DNA of 55,939 nucleotides from Deltaproteobacteria bacterium SG8_13 (GCA_001303025.1 LJNK01000040.1:1-55939), one strand, 5' to 3'; numbered from the stretch's first letter, positions 8,283 through 17,786 are shown. Notes: generated by a model from the sequence alone, not told the origin. Made by a program: numbers and translations.

Positions 8283-9497
8283 TTACAGGGGGCTGCAGTG
8301 TGGGCCGGAATCGGCCGCAAGTGCAATCTCTTCGTCCGTCAGGTAGCAGGCCGGATCCGGCGCCCATACATCGCCGGTTACCGCTTCGGCTCGCACGCGG
8401 AAGTTGCCGCCGCAAATATCCAACCAGCGGCAGTCGGCACAGCGGCCGGTGACGAAGTTTTTCTTTTCTTTGAGTTTGCCCATCAGGGGTTCGGACGTGT
8501 CGCTCCAGATTTCGGAAAAGGGCCGGTCCTTGACGTTTCCGAAACTGTAGTGACGCCAAAACTGGTCGGCGTGAACCTCTCCGTCCCAGCTGACACAACC
8601 GATACCCCTGCCTGAATTATTGCCTTCGTTCATTTTGAGAAGTTCGAGTACTTCTTTCGCCCTTTCGGGGTCCTCTTTTTTCAGTCGCATATACAGGTAC
8701 GGCCCGTCGGCGTGGTTGTCGACCGTGAGCACCTCTTTGGCCTTGCCCTTTTCATGCAGCCGGCGGGTGCGATCGATGATCAAATCGACCGCCCTGCGGG
8801 TTTCCTCATGGGAAAGGTCGTCTTCTACCAGCTTGGATCCACGTCCCGAATAAACCAGGTGGTAGAAACACACCCGCGGGATGTCTTTATCTTCCAGCAG
8901 GTCGAATATGTGCGGGATCTCCTCAACGTTGAACTTGTTGATGGTGAACCGCAGCCCGACTTTGATACCGGCTTGCTGGCAGTTCTCAATCCCCTTCAGC
9001 GCCGACTTGAAGGCACCGCGAATCCCGCGGAACTTGTCGTTAATTTCCTCCATACCGTCCAGGCTGATACCGACATAGGACAGGCCGATATCTTTCAGGA
9101 TTTTGGCTTTTTCAGCGCTGATCAGGGTACCGTTGGTAGAGATCACCGCACGCATACCCTTTTTCACCGCATAATCGGCAAGTTCGGGAAGGTCTTTTCG
9201 AACGAGCGGTTCTCCACCGGAAAAAAGGATTACCGGCACCCCGAAATTGGCGAGATCGTCGATCAGATCCTTGCCCTGCACGGTGGTCAATTCGTCGGCG
9301 AACATCCGGTCCTCGGCGTGAGCGTAGCAGTGCACGCATTTCAGGTTGCAGCGACGGGTAACGTTCCATACGACGACCGGGCGTTTGTCGGCTGAAAACT
9401 GGAGCAGGTGCGACGGCAGCTGCGCAGAGTGGCGACCGTAGCGCAGTGCGTCTGAAGGTTCGACAGTTCCACAATAAAGCTTTGATATTCCAATCAT
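8283..9497 (-). CDS. ahbC: Radical SAM enzyme AhbC (12,18-didecarboxysiroheme deacetylase)
   Basis: A 404-residue radical SAM protein of the AhbC/NirJ family. It begins with the characteristic MIGISKLYCGTVEPSDALRY, then has the SAM cluster motif CNLKCVHCYAH, the GGEPL motif (LFSGGEPLVRKD) and a C-terminal cysteine cluster (GIGCVSWDGEVHADQ, GRCADCRWLDICGG, DPACYLT). AhbC removes the two acetate side chains of 12,18-didecarboxysiroheme, giving Fe-coproporphyrin III for AhbD. The ATG at 9497 is fixed by the conserved N terminus although the nearest GGAGG is about 16 bases away. AhbA and AhbB, which make its substrate, are not in the window. No cytochrome cd1 or other haem d1 genes are nearby, so haem b rather than haem d1 is the likely product. 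Confidence 0.86.
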   Translation of the reverse strand: MIGISKLYCGTVEPSDALRYGRHSAQLPSHLLQFSADKRPVVVWNVTRRCNLKCVHCYAHAEDRMFADELTTVQGKDLIDDLANFGVPVILFSGGEPLVRKDLPELADYAVKKGMRAVISTNGTLISAEKAKILKDIGLSYVGISLDGMEEINDKFRGIRGAFKSALKGIENCQQAGIKVGLRFTINKFNVEEIPHIFDLLEDKDIPRVCFYHLVYSGRGSKLVEDDLSHEETRRAVDLIIDRTRRLHEKGKAKEVLTVDNHADGPYLYMRLKKEDPERAKEVLELLKMNEGNNSGRGIGCVSWDGEVHADQFWRHYSFGNVKDRPFSEIWSDTSEPLMGKLKEKKNFVTGRCADCRWLDICGGNFRVRAEAVTGDVWAPDPACYLTDEEIALAADSGPHCSPL

Positions 9498-9606
9498 TTC
9501 GTTTTATTTGCATCCTCCGGTGTTGCCTTGGTTCGGATGGCCTGAGAAAAGCGGCGCCCCGGTTACCCGCGGCGGCGGTCATATCCCAGCTCCTGAAAAA
9601 CTATAG

Positions 9607-11352
9607 TCAGCGGGTTTTCTGTTGCTCGGCAAGCAGATGGTGTATGTAGGTTTCCGGGTGCAGCAGCGCTTCGCGGGTAATGAAGAATCGGCTGACTCCG
9701 GTTTTCTCCCGCACCAATTTCAGACCATGCTCGAAATCTTCGTTCAGCTGTTTGTAGAAATCATCCAGATGGATTTCGGAACAAACCACTCGTCCAATAA
9801 TAAAATCGATAGCATCTTCTTCCAAAACGACGTTGATGTCGTGGTTTTTGAAAAAATAGAGCTCAATCTTTTTGACATCGTCATAGTAGGATTTGATCTG
9901 ACGAATCGCTTCTCCGACCTCCATAATATGCCTGGAGCAGTAAACGGCAACGATCTCAATACGCGACGGAGTCATCGTCAGGCTGTATTTTTCCGCCAGC
10001 TTGGCACTGTTGGCGGAAAGATATGTTTTGATATAGTCGCACTCCTGCTGCCGGATACGCTCAAACGATCGGTGGAGCTGATCGCTTTGAGGTGCGGCAA
10101 TCATCTGTTCCAGTGTGCTCTTCGGTTGCTCGATGACATCGGCGGTGACCGCAAATTTTCGAACGGGGGTCGAAGGAAGCTTTTTTTCAAAGGGCAGCAG
10201 CGCTCTTTCCACCGCACTTACCAGGCCGCGGGCGCCGGTTCCTTCCTCGTATGCATTGGATGCCAACAGGTGCAAACACTGTTGGTCAAAAGCGATGTCG
10301 ATTCCGTAGGCGGCGAAATCGAGCTTTTTGCCCAGGATGATTGGATTGTTGGGATTGCGCAAGATCTCGAACAGATCAGATTGGGTGAGATTTTCAAACA
10401 CTGCCCGCACGGGCAGACGCCCGACGAACTCCGACTCAAATCCGTATTTGATCAGATCTTCGGACCGGACCTGCTGCAGGATATCGATATCGCTGAGCTG
10501 GTTTTTTACGGGTGCACTGAAGCCGATCGCCTGGGCGGAGACACGCTTTCGGATGATCTCGGGCAGATCGGAGAAGGCACCGCTCATAATAAACAGGATG
10601 TTTTTGGTGTTTATCGTCTGCTTGCTGCGTTTGCCGGTTTTGCGGAAGCGTTCGATTTCCTGGATCATCGAAATCGGATCGTGGGGCACTTTCAGGTCGA
10701 CCTCGGTTTCTTCCATCGGCTTGAGCAGGCCGCGCTGCACTCCGGTGCGGGAAACATCGGCTCCGATCAGGTTGCGACTGCCGGCGATCTTGTCGATCTC
10801 ATCGATGTAGATGATACCGTACTGGGCAAGCTCGATATCGTCATCGGCCTCGCGCACCAGATCGCGTACCAGGTCTTCGACGTCACCGCCCACGTACCCC
10901 GTTTCGCTGAATTTGGTGGCATCGCCTTTGACAAACGGCACACCGATTTTGCTGGCGATCAGTTTGATGGTATAGGTTTTACCCACACCGGTGGGTCCGA
11001 GCATCAGCACGTTGTTCTTGATGCTTCCCACCATTTCGCCGACCTCGTCTTTGCTGGACTGCGCGCGGCGGATACGATTGAAATGGGTGCAGATCTTGGT
11101 GGCCAAAATCGCCTTGGGTTGATCCTGTTTGACGATAAACTGGTCAAGATAGGCGATCAGATCTTCCGGCAGGAGGTCGAAATTGATCTTTTTCTTTTTC
11201 TCCGGCTTTTTTTCGGCCGAGTCCAGGGCGAGCTCCTGCGACAGGACCACCGGCGAGACGATCTTTACGTTATCTTTGAATTTCTTTGCCAGAAACTCGC
11301 TGATTTCCTTTTCAATCTCTTTGGGATCGGGTATTTTCTCGTTTTGATCCAT
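9607..11352 (-). CDS. ClpX-like AAA+ unfoldase without the zinc domain, with long C-terminal extension
   Basis: A 581-residue AAA+ ATPase. About 100 charged N-terminal residues (EKKPEKKKKINFD) replace the ClpX zinc-binding dimer domain. The ClpX-type core has Walker A GPTGVGKT near residue 119, a pore loop TGYVGGDVEDLVRD, Walker B IIYIDEIDKI near 180, the arginine-finger region FVGRLPV, and sensor-2 GARGL. The IGF tripeptide of the ClpP-docking loop is kept (AQAIGFSAPVK, about residue 276). After residue 411 come about 170 residues with no match I know. It is therefore probably a ClpX paralogue, not the housekeeping ClpX. No clpP or tig is adjacent. The start is unclear: ATG at 11352 has no good ribosome site; a TTG/ATG farther upstream adds a hydrophobic stretch that does not suit an AAA+ protein. 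Confidence 0.75.
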   Translation of the reverse strand: MDQNEKIPDPKEIEKEISEFLAKKFKDNVKIVSPVVLSQELALDSAEKKPEKKKKINFDLLPEDLIAYLDQFIVKQDQPKAILATKICTHFNRIRRAQSSKDEVGEMVGSIKNNVLMLGPTGVGKTYTIKLIASKIGVPFVKGDATKFSETGYVGGDVEDLVRDLVREADDDIELAQYGIIYIDEIDKIAGSRNLIGADVSRTGVQRGLLKPMEETEVDLKVPHDPISMIQEIERFRKTGKRSKQTINTKNILFIMSGAFSDLPEIIRKRVSAQAIGFSAPVKNQLSDIDILQQVRSEDLIKYGFESEFVGRLPVRAVFENLTQSDLFEILRNPNNPIILGKKLDFAAYGIDIAFDQQCLHLLASNAYEEGTGARGLVSAVERALLPFEKKLPSTPVRKFAVTADVIEQPKSTLEQMIAAPQSDQLHRSFERIRQQECDYIKTYLSANSAKLAEKYSLTMTPSRIEIVAVYCSRHIMEVGEAIRQIKSYYDDVKKIELYFFKNHDINVVLEEDAIDFIIGRVVCSEIHLDDFYKQLNEDFEHGLKLVREKTGVSRFFITREALLHPETYIHHLLAEQQKTR

Positions 11353-11592
11353 CTTAGCAATGAGTATAATCACAACGCATGTAAAAAGCAACTTTACAAC
11401 CGGATGCGCATGCAGCACAGGCCGGCCTTTACGGCCTGTTGCACTCTGACGAATCCATTGTTATGCTTGAGCCTCTTCGTCCGGTGCCAACGCCGGGGCC
11501 TACCCCCCCGGTTGCCGGTCTTTTCAGACGAAGGCGAATCTGGTCGGAGGCCAGGACGTGCATAAACGGAAACAATTCAGCAGGAAGCGAAA

Positions 11593-14500
11593 ATGATACA
11601 GACGATTTCCCGGTCATTGCGGATGGCTCTTGCGGCGGCGGTGGCTGCACTTTTTGTGGTCACAGCGGTTGACGCTCAGGGGCAAGCATCGAAGGTCGAC
11701 CCCGGAGGGGCCTTGCAACGAACGGCCGGGGTCAGCTTTGAAGAGCTGAAGACCCGCCGTTCTGTCGTCGAAAACCTCAAAGACGTCGACGAGGCTACCA
11801 AAAAGACCGCTCTGGGATACTACGACCAGGCCCTGAGTTTTCACGAACTCACCGAGCAGTACCGGCAGGATAAAGACGTTGCCGCAAGCCGTATTAAAGC
11901 CTCGGAAGCCCGAACCAAAGAAGCCCGTGCGCTGCTGAAAAAACCGCTGCCCCCAGTGGCTGTCGAACCCGATGCAGCCGGGTTGAGCACGGCAAGACTG
12001 GAGCGGCGAGCCCGAGAGGAAGAGGCCAAACTCAAGGCAACCACAGATTCACTGGCTCGTTGGAATAGCGAGTTGGAGAATCAGAAAAACCTGCTGAAGC
12101 AATTGCCGGATAGGATTTCCAAAACCAACCAGCGGCTCACGGAGGTGCAAGACGAACTCCGGCTGCCGGCACCGACCCAGCAGCAGGCCTTCGTCTCTGA
12201 AGCGCGCCAGCTGGCGTTGAGCAGCGAGCTGGTCAAGGCAAAGGTCGAGCTGTCTCTTTACGAACAACTGCTGGCCGGACATGAATCAATCATGGCCCTG
12301 CTGACGGTCGAGCGAGACCTGGCCGGCCGGCAGGCGAAACACCAGGAAACGGTCACCGCCGGTTGGCGGGCCGCGCTTCAGAGTCGCCGGGAGAGCGAAG
12401 CGGCCAAGGCCCGCATCGATGCGCAGGAGGCGCAGGCGAAGTCACCGGCCCTGGAGCCGGTTTTGAAAAAGGAGCTCGACCTAAACGTCGCACTCGGTGA
12501 GGAGCTGGAGATGTTGACCAAAGAGGAGTTGGTCCTGGTCAAGGAACTCAGCTATTTGCAGGGCCGGCTCCAGGATCTGGAAGACGAGCAGCAGCTGGCC
12601 CGGGAAAGGGTCGAGCTGATTTCATTAGGCGGGGAGACCGGTTATTTTCTGCGCGAGTTGAAACAATCGCTTCCGGATGTGAAGGAATTCAAGGAGAAAT
12701 CCTACCGCCGCAAACTCAAGAGCAGCCAGTATCGGGAAAGGCAGCTAGAGCTGGACCGCGCGCGGCGGAAATTAGCGGATCTGGATGAACCGGTCGACCG
12801 GATTGTTACCGAGAAGCTCCAGTTGGTCCTGGAAGACGAGCAGGTACTGGGTGCGGTGAAGGGTGATCTGCGCACGGCCCTGGCAGCCCGCCGGGACCTG
12901 GTCGACAAACTCCAGGCCGGTTATAGCCGGGCCCTCAAATACCTGAGCAACATCGAGGTGAGCGACAAGGAGTTGACGGAAAAGGCGCACCAGCTGGAGG
13001 GCTTTCTGGACCGGCACCTGCTGTGGATCCGCAGCTCCAAACCGGTTGGATGGGAGGATCTTGGCAAACTAAAGGTGGCCGTTTCCTGGTTCGCCGACCC
13101 GGATTTGTGGTGGCAGTTCCGCCAGGACCTGAAGCTGTCGATGCGGCTGCGCATCAAGACCTGGGTGGTCGGCCTGCTGCTGGCGGTGTTGCTGCTGGCA
13201 GGCAAACGCTATACCCGAAAAGATTTATACCGGACAGCCGATCGGGTCAACCGGCAGGATCGCGACTCATTCGGTCTCACGTTGCGCGCTTTTTTCGCAA
13301 CCGTCTGGATTGCGGCAGCCTGGCCGTTTATTTTCGGTTTGTTCGCATATCAACTCGCACGTCTGCCGATGCCGAACATCCTTACCCAGGCCGTTACTTC
13401 CGGGCTGTTTTCGGTTGCGACCATTTTGCTGCTGGTCGGTTTCTTTTATCACGTATTTGCCAAGGAAGGTCTCGGTCAGGCCCATTTGCAATGGCCGGAC
13501 GCGGCTGTGCAGTCGTTTCGCAGCAATCTTCGCTGGTACATCCCCTGTATGGCTACTTTCGGATTTTTTATTGCCAGTATGAAAGTCGCCAAGAAATTCG
13601 AGTACAGTGACGCACTGGCGATTACCGCGCTCATTGTGCTGAGCCTGTCGGCATTCATTTTCCTGGCCAGTATCCTCAGGCCCGGAGGTGCGATCATGGC
13701 ATCCCGGGCAGCCAACCGGCCTCATAGCTGGACGGTTCGACTGCGGTACGTCTGGTTTCCGATCGTGCTTTCTCTACCGCTGTTTCAGACTGTGCTTGCT
13801 GCCGGCGGCTATTTTTATTCGGCCCTGGAGATGCGGAACCTGATCGGCACGACCGTTCTGCTGGTGGTGGCCCTGATGTTGCTCCGAGCAATGGGGATGA
13901 AGTGGCTGGCCATCTTACATCGCAACCTCATTCTGAAAAGCGCGGTCCAGGAGGAAGCCACCGCAACCGAGGCACAGGCGCCCGACCACGGGGACCTCAC
14001 CGTTGATGATCCGGACCGCGATCTGCAGCCGCCGCCGATTACGGATGATTCCGTCGAGAAGATCGGTATTCAAAGCAGAAACATCCTCAACTCCCTGATT
14101 TTTATTGCCGGCGCGGTTGCCCTCTGGATAATCTGGGAGCCGATTTTCCCGGCGCTGGGCATCCTGGAGAGTGTTCAACTCTGGAGCTACTCGGCGACCG
14201 TGGATGGCGTCATGCAGCGAATCCCGGTCGATCTCGCCGATCTGTTGCTGGCTGCGCTGCTGGTGGTCGCGACATTTCTCGCATCCCGCAATTTGCCGGG
14301 TTTTATGGAGATCACCGTTCTCAACGCCATTCCGATGGATTTCGGGGCGCGTCAGGCACTGGTGATCCTGTCTCGCTATGTCATCATTGCCGTCGGTGTG
14401 ATGACCATGTTCAGCGTGGTTGGTGTGAAATGGTCTACGATTCAGTGGCTGGTGGCCGCCCTGAGCGTAGGCCTGGGTTTCGGTCTGCAGGAGGTGGTTG

Positions 14501-15081
14501 CCAACTTCATCAGCGGCATCATCGTGTTGTTCGAGCGACCGTTTCGGGTCGGAGATGTTGTCACCATCGGCGATACTTCCGGTACCGTTTCCCGCGTGCA
14601 GATACGGGCAACCACTATCATCGATTTTGACCGCAAGGAGCTGATCGTCCCCAACAAGGAATTCATCACCGGCAAGCTGATCAACTGGTCGCTATCCGAC
14701 AAGGTCATTCGAATCCGGGTGCCGGTCGGCATCGCCTACGGCTCGGATACGGATCTGGCGGAGCGCCTGATGCTCAAATCGGCCCGCGCCAACCCTATGG
14801 TGCTGCGCGATCCGGAGCCGAATGTCATATTCACCGGTTTCGGAGACAACGCCCTGAGCTTCGAGCTGCGGGTCTTTGTCAACGGCATCGATCACTGGTA
14901 CCCGATGCTGCACAGGCTGAATCGGGCCATCGACCGGGAATTTCGTAAAGCCGGAATTACCATCGCATTCCCGCAGCGCGACGTCCATCTGGACGCGACG
15001 GGACCGCTGGAGGTCAAAGTGGTGCCGGCGGATTCCGTTTCGGCGAATTTATCAGGGCAGACGCCGAGCGCAGAAAAATAG
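11593..15081 (+). CDS. Large MscK/KefA-type mechanosensitive channel
   Basis: A 1162-residue membrane protein. The signal peptide (MALAAAVAALFVVTAVDAQG) is followed by about 450 residues of charged periplasmic coiled coil (residues about 50-500). Multiple membrane helices start near residue 520 (TWVVGLLLAVLLLAG). The MscS domain closes the protein: the pore-lining helix AALSVGLGFGLQEVVANF near 955, then the beta domain FERPFRVGDVVTIGD and VPNKEFITGKLINWS, and an alpha/beta cage to about residue 1130. These channels open on membrane tension to release solutes during hypo-osmotic shock. Length and layout fit the MscK group, not MscS (about 290 residues). It stands alone, divergent from the ClpX-like gene. 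The ATG is preceded by AGGAAGCGAAA. Confidence 0.9.
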   Translation: MIQTISRSLRMALAAAVAALFVVTAVDAQGQASKVDPGGALQRTAGVSFEELKTRRSVVENLKDVDEATKKTALGYYDQALSFHELTEQYRQDKDVAASRIKASEARTKEARALLKKPLPPVAVEPDAAGLSTARLERRAREEEAKLKATTDSLARWNSELENQKNLLKQLPDRISKTNQRLTEVQDELRLPAPTQQQAFVSEARQLALSSELVKAKVELSLYEQLLAGHESIMALLTVERDLAGRQAKHQETVTAGWRAALQSRRESEAAKARIDAQEAQAKSPALEPVLKKELDLNVALGEELEMLTKEELVLVKELSYLQGRLQDLEDEQQLARERVELISLGGETGYFLRELKQSLPDVKEFKEKSYRRKLKSSQYRERQLELDRARRKLADLDEPVDRIVTEKLQLVLEDEQVLGAVKGDLRTALAARRDLVDKLQAGYSRALKYLSNIEVSDKELTEKAHQLEGFLDRHLLWIRSSKPVGWEDLGKLKVAVSWFADPDLWWQFRQDLKLSMRLRIKTWVVGLLLAVLLLAGKRYTRKDLYRTADRVNRQDRDSFGLTLRAFFATVWIAAAWPFIFGLFAYQLARLPMPNILTQAVTSGLFSVATILLLVGFFYHVFAKEGLGQAHLQWPDAAVQSFRSNLRWYIPCMATFGFFIASMKVAKKFEYSDALAITALIVLSLSAFIFLASILRPGGAIMASRAANRPHSWTVRLRYVWFPIVLSLPLFQTVLAAGGYFYSALEMRNLIGTTVLLVVALMLLRAMGMKWLAILHRNLILKSAVQEEATATEAQAPDHGDLTVDDPDRDLQPPPITDDSVEKIGIQSRNILNSLIFIAGAVALWIIWEPIFPALGILESVQLWSYSATVDGVMQRIPVDLADLLLAALLVVATFLASRNLPGFMEITVLNAIPMDFGARQALVILSRYVIIAVGVMTMFSVVGVKWSTIQWLVAALSVGLGFGLQEVVANFISGIIVLFERPFRVGDVVTIGDTSGTVSRVQIRATTIIDFDRKELIVPNKEFITGKLINWSLSDKVIRIRVPVGIAYGSDTDLAERLMLKSARANPMVLRDPEPNVIFTGFGDNALSFELRVFVNGIDHWYPMLHRLNRAIDREFRKAGITIAFPQRDVHLDATGPLEVKVVPADSVSANLSGQTPSAEK

Positions 15082-15784
15082 AGCGGTGCCCGGCTTTCGA
15101 TCAGCTTGGGTGAAGACCGATCAATCCACGGCGATCCGGCCGATCGGTCGCTTCCGGTGAATTTCCGCGAAGGGACCGGTCGTGCCGGATGGGCAAGCGC
15201 CCATACCCTGCCGCTGCGCGGAGAGGCAGTTACAATGAACCTCAGTCCGCCCAAAATCTTCGAAGGCAAGTTTGTCCCCCCTGACCGGCCTCTTATTATG
15301 TCCGTCAAGCTGCGATCCAATGGAAAAACACGGCTGTAGCGTGGCGGTGATGAATCGCACCGCAAAAGAGCCGCCGACGAGGGGGTCATGCGATCGAGGA
15401 AGAAGGTTGCCGCCATTCGCATGGAATTGTATAATAATGCGGATAAGTTGGTTTCGCCGGGGATCTGTACCTGTCTGATCGGACAAAACCGACGCTCGTC
15501 CGAGACAGGATCAGAATCCATTGCCACACAGGCAATGGCCAGGGTGGCTGCTGGAACCCAACCTGCACAGTTATGCTCATCTCGCTTGACCGAGGCGTTA
15601 ATATCCGTGCGCGCTGTTTTTCTGGGTTTCGGAAGCGTTGCCTCTGGTAGATTGCGCTATCATCTCAAGGGCTGGTTTCCCGTCAGACGCTCATAAATTT
15701 GTGCAACTTAACCGCCGATCTATTGCGGGAAGAGAGGATGCTGAAACTATTTTCTACTAAAATAAAGAGACGAGGGGGAACCGC
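15082..15784. other. 700-base intergenic stretch with a perfect hairpin
   Basis: No convincing gene on either strand: the open frames here lack ribosome sites or run antisense through the channel gene. The one clear structure is a perfect 8-bp inverted repeat, CCATTGCC at 15518-15525 and GGCAATGG at 15531-15538, with a 5-base loop and no T-run after it. A small RNA or a regulatory leader for the next gene is possible but unsupported. Confidence 0.4.
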
Positions 15785-16141
15785 ATGACGTCCAAACGGT
15801 TGCTTATCCTTGTTCTGCTCATCGGGCTGGGGATATATTTCGGCTACGGTGAAGGTGACAGCCGTAACGGATTGATGGCGTCGGTGACACGATTCTTGGG
15901 TGGCCCGGCTGCGGATAAAGAACGCCTGGAATCGCTTTATCAGGAACTGGAAGCCAAAAAATCAATTCTGGCACAGATGGATGCCGACATCAAAAGGATG
16001 CTCGCCAATCCGCCCAAATCAAGCTGCGATGGGGGAACAGTGCAAGTATTCATCAGGGATGATCCACGACCGGAGTTGAGAAAAGAAATTGAGATGCTTC
16101 GCGTGGAGATCGGTGAACTTGAAGCCGAGCTGCATGAGTAA
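15785..16141 (+). CDS. Small membrane-anchored coiled-coil protein
   Basis: A 118-residue protein with one N-terminal hydrophobic helix (LLILVLLIGLGIYFGYG), a Gly-Pro-containing linker, and two coiled-coil stretches (KERLESLYQELEAKKSIL and LRKEIEMLRVEIGELEAELH). The ATG at 15785 has a strong GAGGGGG upstream. The layout suggests an inner-membrane anchored periplasmic or cytosolic oligomer. I recognise no family. It stands alone between the channel gene and the tRNA-Leu unit, which it meets head-on. Confidence 0.6.
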   Translation: MTSKRLLILVLLIGLGIYFGYGEGDSRNGLMASVTRFLGGPAADKERLESLYQELEAKKSILAQMDADIKRMLANPPKSSCDGGTVQVFIRDDPRPELRKEIEMLRVEIGELEAELHE

Positions 16142-16442
16142 TCGACGGGTCGGTTAAAGTGCCGGCAATGGGTTTTTTGGCTGTATCGGGTGCTCTTTGA
16201 CTCGGTTAAACGGATGTCAGCCGTGAAGGTGGCCTCAGCTACAGGTTTGTCAATGATTTGAAACCAAAACTGATCGAAGAAAGATGCAGTAAAACAAGGC
16301 CGTCTCTTTTTAACCGTGTGGATCCGGCAGGGCAGGGAGATGGTTGATGTAAATGAGAGTGAAAAACGGAATGGTTTTTCCCATCCGGAAAAAGAAAAGG
16401 AGCCTGGTCTGTATTCCATGCTCTTTTTTATTGGTTGAACAA
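16142..16442. other. Convergent intergenic region
   Basis: About 300 bases between the stop of the small coiled-coil gene (plus) and the 3' end of tRNA-Leu (minus). I see no gene. The only feature is a terminator-like hairpin near 16361-16388 serving the minus strand. Confidence 0.4.
16361..16388 (-). terminator. Possible terminator of the secG / tRNA-Leu unit
   Basis: On the minus strand GGATGG, loop GAAAAA, CCATTCC forms a six-pair stem with one bulged base, followed directly by GTTTTT. It lies about 55 bases beyond the tRNA 3' end. The stem is short, so this is a tentative call. Confidence 0.4.
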
Positions 16443-16529
16443 TGGTGCCGAAGGCGGGATTTGAACCCGCACGGGCGTAGCCCACTACCCCCTCAAGATA
16501 GCGTGTCTACCAGATTCCACCACTTCGGC
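16443..16529 (-). tRNA. tRNA-Leu (anticodon GAG)
   Basis: Class II tRNA of 87 bases including an encoded CCA end. Acceptor arms GCCGAAG and CTTCGGC pair fully, with A as discriminator. The D arm contains GGTGGAATCTGGTAGACAC. The anticodon stem CTATC/GGTAG (one G-T pair) encloses loop TTGAGGG, anticodon GAG, which reads CUC and CUU. A long variable arm (TGGGCTACGCCC) is typical of leucine tRNA, and the T arm is GCGGG-TTCAAAT-CCCGC. It follows secG at 39 bases on the same strand, a frequent bacterial arrangement. Confidence 0.97.
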
Positions 16530-16568
16530 ACGGTGTTTCGGTCGTCGGGGAATATGATGAAGAGGCCG

Positions 16569-16940
16569 TTATTCCGATTTGGCCGGTGCCGGCAGGCTCT
16601 CCGTAGTCGCCTCCTGGGTTTGGCTTTGTGATGGAAGCGCATCGCCGGTCTGCGGCTGAGCCTGCTCTTCGATCGGCGGTTTCGAGTCGATCATAATCGA
16701 TCCCTGGGTCTTGCGGGTTGAATAGTAGGCGAGTGCCAGGGAGGTGACCATGAAAATGATGGCGGCCACCGTCGTCAGCTTGCTCAAGAATGTGGAAGCA
16801 CCCGTGCTTCCGAAAAGCGTCTGACTGGCTCCACCACCGAAAGCTGCCCCCATATCGGCACCTTTGCCGGTTTGGAGCAGCACGATCATGATCAAGGCGA
16901 CGCACACGACCAAATGGATGATAATCAATACCTGTGACAT
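16569..16940 (-). CDS. secG: Protein translocase subunit SecG
   Basis: A 123-residue inner-membrane protein. The first helix (VLIIIHLVVCVALIMIVLLQ) leads into the SecG signature GKGADMGAAFGGGASQTLFG, then a second helix (LTTVAAIIFMVTSLALAYY) and a Gln/Pro/Ser-rich polar tail of about 50 residues. SecG joins SecY and SecE in the Sec channel and aids SecA-driven export. It follows tpiA by about 25 bases, the common tpiA-secG-tRNA-Leu order, and is probably co-transcribed. Confidence 0.95.
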   Translation of the reverse strand: MSQVLIIIHLVVCVALIMIVLLQTGKGADMGAAFGGGASQTLFGSTGASTFLSKLTTVAAIIFMVTSLALAYYSTRKTQGSIMIDSKPPIEEQAQPQTGDALPSQSQTQEATTESLPAPAKSE

Positions 16941-16965
16941 GGTTTATTTCTTCTGATGGTTCCTT

Positions 16966-17721
16966 TTAGAATGTAACGATTCGCGCGAATGTCTCTGCGT
17001 CCAGGCTGGCTCCGCCGACAAGGGCGCCGTCGATGTCTTCCATCGACATCAGTTCGGCAATATTGGCCGGTTTCACGCTTCCGCCATACAGAATCCGCAC
17101 GGATTGAGCGAAATCAGCGTCGAAAAGCTCCACCAGTACCTGCCGCAGAAACCGATGAACCTCCTGCGCCTGGTCACTGGTGGCTGTCTTGCCCGTGCCG
17201 ATGGCCCATATGGGCTCGTAGGCGATGACCAGTTTTTTTAGATCTTTGGCAAACAGACCTTTTAACCCTCTTTTCACCTGTTTGTCAAGTACAGAAAAAG
17301 TCTCATCGGCTTCCCGCTGGGCTTCGGACTCACCGATACACAGGATCGGCACCAACCCGGCTTTTACCGCAGCGGCAATTTTCCGATTCACCGTTTCATC
17401 GGTTTCCGCAAAGTGCTGCCGTCGTTCCGAGTGGCCGATGATCACATAGCGACAACCGGCTTCGGTGAGCATCCCGGGTGCAATTTCACCGGTGTATGCC
17501 CCGTCATTTTCCCAGAACAGATCCTGCGCTCCAACGGCAACCCGGCTGTTCGCAGCGATGCCTGCCACAGAGGCAATGGCGGTAAACGGCGGTGCGATCA
17601 TAATGTCGACGCTGTCGGCCGCAGCGGTGCGATCGATCAGTTCGCTGGCCGTCTTTTGCGCCTCGGCGATGGTTTTATACATTTTCCAGTTTCCGGCGAT
17701 CAAGGGCCTTCTTGTACTCAT
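16966..17721 (-). CDS. tpiA: Triosephosphate isomerase
   Basis: A 251-residue glycolytic enzyme interconverting dihydroxyacetone phosphate and glyceraldehyde 3-phosphate. Substrate Lys is in AGNWKMY, catalytic His in GHSERRQHF, catalytic Glu in AYEPIWAIGTGK, and the phosphate-gripping ILYGGSVKP is present. The ATG at 17721 is preferred, with AGAGG eight bases upstream; a GTG three codons earlier lies on the ribosome site. It sits between a four-helix membrane protein and secG on the minus strand. Confidence 0.97.
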   Translation of the reverse strand: MSTRRPLIAGNWKMYKTIAEAQKTASELIDRTAAADSVDIMIAPPFTAIASVAGIAANSRVAVGAQDLFWENDGAYTGEIAPGMLTEAGCRYVIIGHSERRQHFAETDETVNRKIAAAVKAGLVPILCIGESEAQREADETFSVLDKQVKRGLKGLFAKDLKKLVIAYEPIWAIGTGKTATSDQAQEVHRFLRQVLVELFDADFAQSVRILYGGSVKPANIAELMSMEDIDGALVGGASLDAETFARIVTF

Positions 17722-17786
17722 GGGTGACACCTCTTCATTTGGCGTATCATTCGCAAATTTCTGCCAGCGACCGCCCGGGTAGGTGG

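Noticed and set aside
9112..9582. Alternative ATG for ahbC directly after GGAGG (on the minus strand)
   Set aside because: It has the better ribosome-site spacing but is in another frame and gives a nonsense peptide; the ahbC N terminus at 9497 matches its family.
9622..11565. 647-codon open frame on the plus strand opposite the ClpX-like gene
   Set aside because: It is the antisense shadow of a well-supported AAA+ gene, has no recognisable motif, and its openness follows from the codon use of the real gene.
14892..15527. 211-codon minus-strand open frame overlapping the end of the channel gene
   Set aside because: More than a quarter of it is antisense to the channel gene, and its composition is irregular; no recognisable protein features.
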